From DAOSVX01 sp964616495 (GTDB lineage Bacteria; Bacillota_I; Bacilli_A; RF39; UBA660), in contig CAZTRF010000048.1 of NCBI GenBank assembly GCA_964616495.1, positions 1-7,501 on the forward strand: 7,501 bases of DNA. The letters run 5' to 3'. Position 1 is the first letter of the stretch, and every line of letters starts with the position of its first letter. Below, in pieces: positions 4,321 through 7,501 of the stretch. The translations under genes and the position numbers were made by a program. Below the pieces are notes generated by a model. It was given only the letters and a program-made list of their open reading frames with translations. It did no database searches and had not been told where the DNA came from.

Positions 4321-6224
4321 ATAGTGAGAGCATTAGCGAATTAGTCGTTGTCAAAAGAAGTGGGCAAAGAGTCGGCTTTAATGGCCTTAAGATTGCCATT
4401 GCTATTAAGCACGCCTTTGATAGTGTTTATGCTACTACTGATGAAAAAGAAGTAAATAAGGTTTATGAAGACGTTTTAAAATATATTGAATTTAATTACA
4501 AAGGACGTAAAACTATTCAAGTTGAAGATATTCAAGATATTATTGAAGAAGAATTAAGAAAAAATAAGTATTCTAAGGTTTATGAATCATTTTCTATTTA
4601 TCGTAAAAAAAGAGCGGAATCTAGAAAAGCATTTGCTTTGAAGCAACAGCATAAATTTGTTAAGGCTATTGAAAAAATAGCTAACGATAATAATTTACAA
4701 AGTAATAGCTATTTAAAATCAAAGGATACCTTATTGATGTTTGGCAAAACGGTTTCTACCGAGTATACTAAATCTTATATTTTGGATAATAAATTTATTA
4801 GGGCTCATGAAGAAGGAAGTATCTATATTCATAATTTAGATCATTATGCTTTAGGAGCGTTTTCCAAAGCCCATTTAAAAATGAACAATTCAAATTTTAA
4901 TATTGATGATATTTCTAATTCTAATTATGAATTGAGCGAAGAAGTATCTATTCCCCAGGTTGATTTTGTTTTTGAAAAAATGTTAATAGAATACTTTAAG
5001 AAAACTTTCAAAAGCCAAATAAGAAAATATTTAAAAATAAAGGGCATTTTGGAATATATCAATGATAAAAAAATAGCTGATATGATTGATGAACTAGATG
5101 ATTTGAGCAATGGTTTAAATCAAAATCCGTATGTTCTTAATGAAGAGGTAAAAAATATTTTTGAGGTAGCCTATCAAGACGCTTTAAGAGAAAGCAAAGA
5201 ATATTTAACTGAGACTATTGAAAAACTACTAATTAGAATAAACACTAAAGGAAAATATAGTATTAGCTTAGGAACCAATCAAACTGGTGCTGGTCAAATG
5301 ATTATTAAAACCATAATAAAAATAATAAATAAATTAGAGCCTTTAAAAAATATTTTATGCATTTTTAAAATTAAGAAAAAGCATCAAGATGATTATCTTA
5401 ATGAGATAGCAGAGTTAATTCTTTCGTCTAAAAATGTTGCTCTATCTTTTGTGGATAGTAAGAGTAACAAAGGGCCAAACGAAATTGAGTATTTTAGCAA
5501 TGGAGATCGTATTTATGAAAATATCACATCTTTAGATAAAAGCTCAGTGGGCAGAATAAAAATAGCTAGTACATCAATTAATATGGCTAGACTAGGAATT
5601 AAGTATCCTAATCAAAAGAAAGAGTTTTATAAAGAATTAGATGAGATATTAGAATTGGTTAAAAATGAGCTTTTATCGACATTTGAATATTTAGGAGATA
5701 AGTATAAAGAAAACTATCAGCTTTTATTTAAAGGAAATGTTTTAGATGATGAAAAGTTTGATGGCAATCAAAAAATTCGTAAAGTTATCAAAAATGGAAC
5801 CTTAGGAATTGGATTAGTGGGATTAAAAGAATGTGTTATTGCTTTAAAGGGAACTTTTGATGATAATTTGATACTAGAAATTTTAAAATATATAACTAAA
5901 TATAGTGAAAAAATAAGCAATGAAAATAAACTAAACTTTGTGGTATCTGAAACCAATGATAAAAATATTTTAAAAGAGTTAATGGCTTTAGATAAAACAA
6001 TCTTTGGTATTAAAAAAGGAATAACCGATCATGAAAGATACCAAATTTTAACTGAAGAAGAACCAATAAATAAATTAAAAGATTATGAAAATATCTATAC
6101 AGGTGGAATGTTAATTAGTTTGATAAGCTGTAAAAAGGCTAAAACTATCGTTCTTCTAATAAAAGACCTTATTGATTGTGATATTGGGTTTTCCTATATA
6201 TGTTTAGAAAGAAGGAAACTATGA
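4317..6224 (+). CDS. Degenerate anaerobic ribonucleotide reductase (NrdD) paralogue with intact ATP-cone, probably catalytically inactive
   Basis: This is a 635-residue protein. Residues about 9-100 are an ATP-cone, the allosteric nucleotide-sensing domain of ribonucleotide reductases (VVKRSG at 11-16, FNGLKI at 21-26, VEDIQDIIEEEL at 69-80). The rest follows NrdD at a distance: AHEEGSIYIHNLD (163-175) corresponds to the HxHD/NLD start of the barrel, TLGIGLVGLKECV (495-507) to the conserved SLGYxGLYEC, and GITDHERY then GGMLISL (568-601) to the C-terminal barrel. Missing are the cysteine after HNLD (Ala/Ser/Lys here), the MGCRSF-type cysteine before GRIKIAS, and the whole C-terminal zinc (CxxC pairs) and RxCGY glycyl-radical region. 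Only five cysteines exist (348, 506, 605, 621, 629). ATG 4317 is chosen over the in-frame GTG 4302 because GGGGAG (4304-4309) sits 7 nt before it. The stop overlaps nrdG as ATGA. The long frame without stops argues for a maintained protein. A regulatory or partner role is inference. Confidence 0.75.
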   Translation: MNSESISELVVVKRSGQRVGFNGLKIAIAIKHAFDSVYATTDEKEVNKVYEDVLKYIEFNYKGRKTIQVEDIQDIIEEELRKNKYSKVYESFSIYRKKRAESRKAFALKQQHKFVKAIEKIANDNNLQSNSYLKSKDTLLMFGKTVSTEYTKSYILDNKFIRAHEEGSIYIHNLDHYALGAFSKAHLKMNNSNFNIDDISNSNYELSEEVSIPQVDFVFEKMLIEYFKKTFKSQIRKYLKIKGILEYINDKKIADMIDELDDLSNGLNQNPYVLNEEVKNIFEVAYQDALRESKEYLTETIEKLLIRINTKGKYSISLGTNQTGAGQMIIKTIIKIINKLEPLKNILCIFKIKKKHQDDYLNEIAELILSSKNVALSFVDSKSNKGPNEIEYFSNGDRIYENITSLDKSSVGRIKIASTSINMARLGIKYPNQKKEFYKELDEILELVKNELLSTFEYLGDKYKENYQLLFKGNVLDDEKFDGNQKIRKVIKNGTLGIGLVGLKECVIALKGTFDDNLILEILKYITKYSEKISNENKLNFVVSETNDKNILKELMALDKTIFGIKKGITDHERYQILTEEEPINKLKDYENIYTGGMLISLISCKKAKTIVLLIKDLIDCDIGFSYICLERRKL

Positions 6225-6904
6225 CTATAAATGGGCTTCAAAAAGTAACTTTACTAGACTATCCAGACAATATAGCGTGTTTAATCTTTACTCAAGGGTG
6301 TAATTTTAAATGTCCATTTTGTCATAATTCTAGTCTTTTAGATTTAAATCACGATGGCGAAATATCTGAAAATGAAGTAATGGCCTATCTTGAAAAAAGA
6401 AAAAAGATTTTAGATGGAGTTTGTATAAGCGGGGGAGAACCTCTTATGCAAAAAGATATTAAAGGTTTTATTAAGAAAGTTAAAGCAAAAGGTTTAAAAG
6501 TAAAACTGGATACCAATGGTAGTAGTCCTAAAGAACTTAAACAATTAATTGATGAAGGTCTAATTGATTATGTGGCCATGGATATCAAAAACGACTTTTC
6601 TGAGTATGAAAAAACTTCAGGGATTATGAAAATTAATACTGAAAAAATTAAAGAAAGTATTGCAGTCTTAGAAAAATCAAATATTAAATACGAATTTAGA
6701 ACAACAGTTGTTAAAGAGCTACATTCAATTGATTGTCTAAAGCATATATGTGAGTATATTGGGCCAAATGCTAAATATTACTTGCAAAATTACCAAGATA
6801 GTGAAAACGTTTTACAAAAAGGATTACATAGTTTTAGCGAAGTTGAATTACAAGAAATGCTTACTACTTTAAAACTTGAATTTCCTAATGTAAGCGTTAG
6901 ATGA
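6221..6904 (+). CDS. nrdG: Anaerobic ribonucleoside-triphosphate reductase activating protein (radical SAM)
   Basis: This 227-residue radical SAM enzyme uses a 4Fe-4S cluster and S-adenosylmethionine to place the glycyl radical on NrdD, switching on anaerobic dNTP synthesis. The cluster motif CNFKCPFC (Cys27, Cys31, Cys34) is a clean CxxxCxxC. CISGGEPLMQ (68-77) is the SAM-binding GGE motif, and KLDTNG (95-100) follows as expected. The opening INGLQKVTLLDYPDNIAC and the length match the NrdG2-type activases of Bacillota. The start at 6221 is preferred over the in-frame ATG 6200 because family members begin close to the GLQK segment, AAGGA (6212-6216) precedes it, and it makes an ATGA overlap with the paralogue's stop. 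nrdD begins 37 nt downstream, so this is presumably its activase. Without a glycyl-radical site, the upstream paralogue cannot be its substrate in the usual way. Confidence 0.93.
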   Translation: MTINGLQKVTLLDYPDNIACLIFTQGCNFKCPFCHNSSLLDLNHDGEISENEVMAYLEKRKKILDGVCISGGEPLMQKDIKGFIKKVKAKGLKVKLDTNGSSPKELKQLIDEGLIDYVAMDIKNDFSEYEKTSGIMKINTEKIKESIAVLEKSNIKYEFRTTVVKELHSIDCLKHICEYIGPNAKYYLQNYQDSENVLQKGLHSFSEVELQEMLTTLKLEFPNVSVR

Positions 6905-6924
6905 CTATAAAATTTATACAAAAA

Positions 6925-6932
6925 AAGGGAGG
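6925..6932 (+). promoter_or_regulatory. nrdD: Strong ribosome binding site of nrdD
   Basis: AAGGGAGG, 9 nt before ATG 6942, is the longest Shine-Dalgarno match in the window and fixes the nrdD start. This suggests nrdD is translated more strongly than the two genes before it. Confidence 0.7.
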
Positions 6933-6941
6933 AAATGTTAA

Positions 6942-7501
6942 ATGTATAAAGTAAGAAAAAGAGATGGAAAAATTATAGCTTTTGATATATCAAAAATATC
7001 AGATGCTATTACAAAGGCTTTTGAAGCCGAAGAAAAGAAATATGATGAAAGTGTAATCGATTTCTTAGCCTTAAAGGTTACGGCTGAATTTGAACCGAAA
7101 ATAGTCGATAACATTGTTAATGTTGAAGATATTCAAGATGCTGTTGAAGCAACATTAATTAAAGGTGGGTATGCTGAGGTAGCTAAGGCTTACATTTTGT
7201 ATCGTCGTTTACACGATAAAATGCGTAGCATGAAATCAACCATTTTGGATTATAAAGATGTTGTTAATAGTTATGTTAATGTTACTGATTGGCGAGTTAA
7301 AGAAAATTCGACTGTTACCTATTCTGTAGGAGGACTAATTCTAAGTAACTCAGGAGCAATAACTGCTAATTACTGGTTAAGCGAAGTTTATGATGATGAA
7401 ATAGCTGATGCCCATCGAAGTGCTTCTCTTCATTTGCACGATTTATCTATGTTAACTGGATATTGTGCTGGTTGGAGTTTAAAACAATTAATTCAAGAGG
7501 G
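6942..7501 (+). CDS. nrdD: Anaerobic ribonucleoside-triphosphate reductase NrdD, N-terminal part (continues past window)
   Basis: The frame is open from ATG 6942 to the window end (186 complete codons; family members run to about 700 or more). Residues about 2-95 form an ATP-cone (YKVRKRDGK at 2-10, IAFDISKI at 12-19, VNVEDIQDAVEATL at 59-72), which senses ATP/dATP. The catalytic domain then starts: ENSTVTYSVGG (121-131), DAHRSASLHLHDL (156-168) and LTGYCAGWSL (171-180). Cys175 in GYCAGW is the expected catalytic barrel cysteine of this NrdD type. The enzyme reduces ribonucleoside triphosphates to dNTPs without oxygen, using a glycyl radical made by NrdG, encoded just upstream. The glycyl-radical and zinc sites lie beyond the window and cannot be checked. 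It is clearly a different type from the degenerate paralogue, so the two are not a recent tandem duplication. Confidence 0.93.
   Translation, partial: MYKVRKRDGKIIAFDISKISDAITKAFEAEEKKYDESVIDFLALKVTAEFEPKIVDNIVNVEDIQDAVEATLIKGGYAEVAKAYILYRRLHDKMRSMKSTILDYKDVVNSYVNVTDWRVKENSTVTYSVGGLILSNSGAITANYWLSEVYDDEIADAHRSASLHLHDLSMLTGYCAGWSLKQLIQE

Noticed and set aside
4925..5956. Minus-strand ORFs at 4925-5110 and 5768-5956 under the NrdD paralogue
   Set aside because: They are short, low-complexity (Ser/Ile/Phe-rich) antisense frames without ribosome sites or family features.
6200..6220. ATG at 6200 as the nrdG start
   Set aside because: It would add seven residues absent from relatives; ATG 6221 has AAGGA before it and an ATGA overlap.
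6150..6300. Frameshift hiding a missing C-terminal radical domain of the NrdD paralogue
   Set aside because: Immediately after the stop the DNA encodes nrdG from its first residue, and no frame shows CxxC pairs or an RxCGY motif there, so no domain is hidden.
6221..6911. ATGACTATAAA repeated at 6221 and 6901
   Set aside because: Only 11 bp of A/T-rich sequence, not extended on either side; most likely chance, not a duplication junction.
6906..6918. TATAAAATTTATA as an internal promoter or operator before nrdD
   Set aside because: No -35 lies at suitable spacing, and short A/T palindromes are expected in this composition; the gap is only 37 nt inside an operon.

Overview
The window is a 7.5 kb piece of a very A+T-rich bacterial chromosome. 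Most likely it comes from an anaerobic, low-GC member of the Bacillota or Mycoplasmatota (Erysipelotrichia or RF39-like gut lineages fit best; this is inference from gene content and composition, not a placement). The oxygen-sensitive class III ribonucleotide reductase genes point to anaerobic life. TGA acts as a stop codon: three genes end in TGA at family-expected ends, two of them in ATGA overlaps with the next gene, and tryptophan is written TGG. So this is the standard code, not the Mycoplasma code.

Positions 1-2975 (+) hold a tightly packed operon. It contains the C-terminal half of a radical SAM 'DNA modification/repair' protein (entering from upstream), its usual partner with a DUF4130 domain, and a divergent chaperonin GroEL. 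The genes overlap by 4 and 8 nt, so they are probably translationally coupled. GroEL has no GroES beside it here, lacks the usual GGM-rich tail, and its short charged tail overlaps the 3' end of the next, convergent gene.

Positions 2935-3938 hold a minus-strand zinc-dependent phospholipase C-like protein and a plus-strand small lipoprotein. They diverge from a 77-bp gap that carries two back-to-back extended -10 promoters with very short leaders. An A+T-rich hairpin terminator follows the lipoprotein gene.

Positions 3939-4316 are an unusually A/T-rich gap holding that terminator, repeated GTAAA-type motifs, small palindromes, a 19-bp tandem repeat, a good promoter and a possible 50-codon leader ORF.

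Positions 4317-7501 (+) hold an anaerobic ribonucleotide reductase cluster: a degenerate NrdD paralogue, the activase gene nrdG, and the start of an apparently normal nrdD that leaves the window. The degenerate paralogue is the most interesting object. It keeps its N-terminal ATP-cone nucleotide-sensing domain and recognisable NrdD-like segments, but lacks the visible catalytic cysteines and stops before the zinc-binding and glycyl-radical region. It overlaps nrdG by 4 nt. A plausible but unproven reading is a catalytically dead, nucleotide-sensing partner or regulator of the real reductase.
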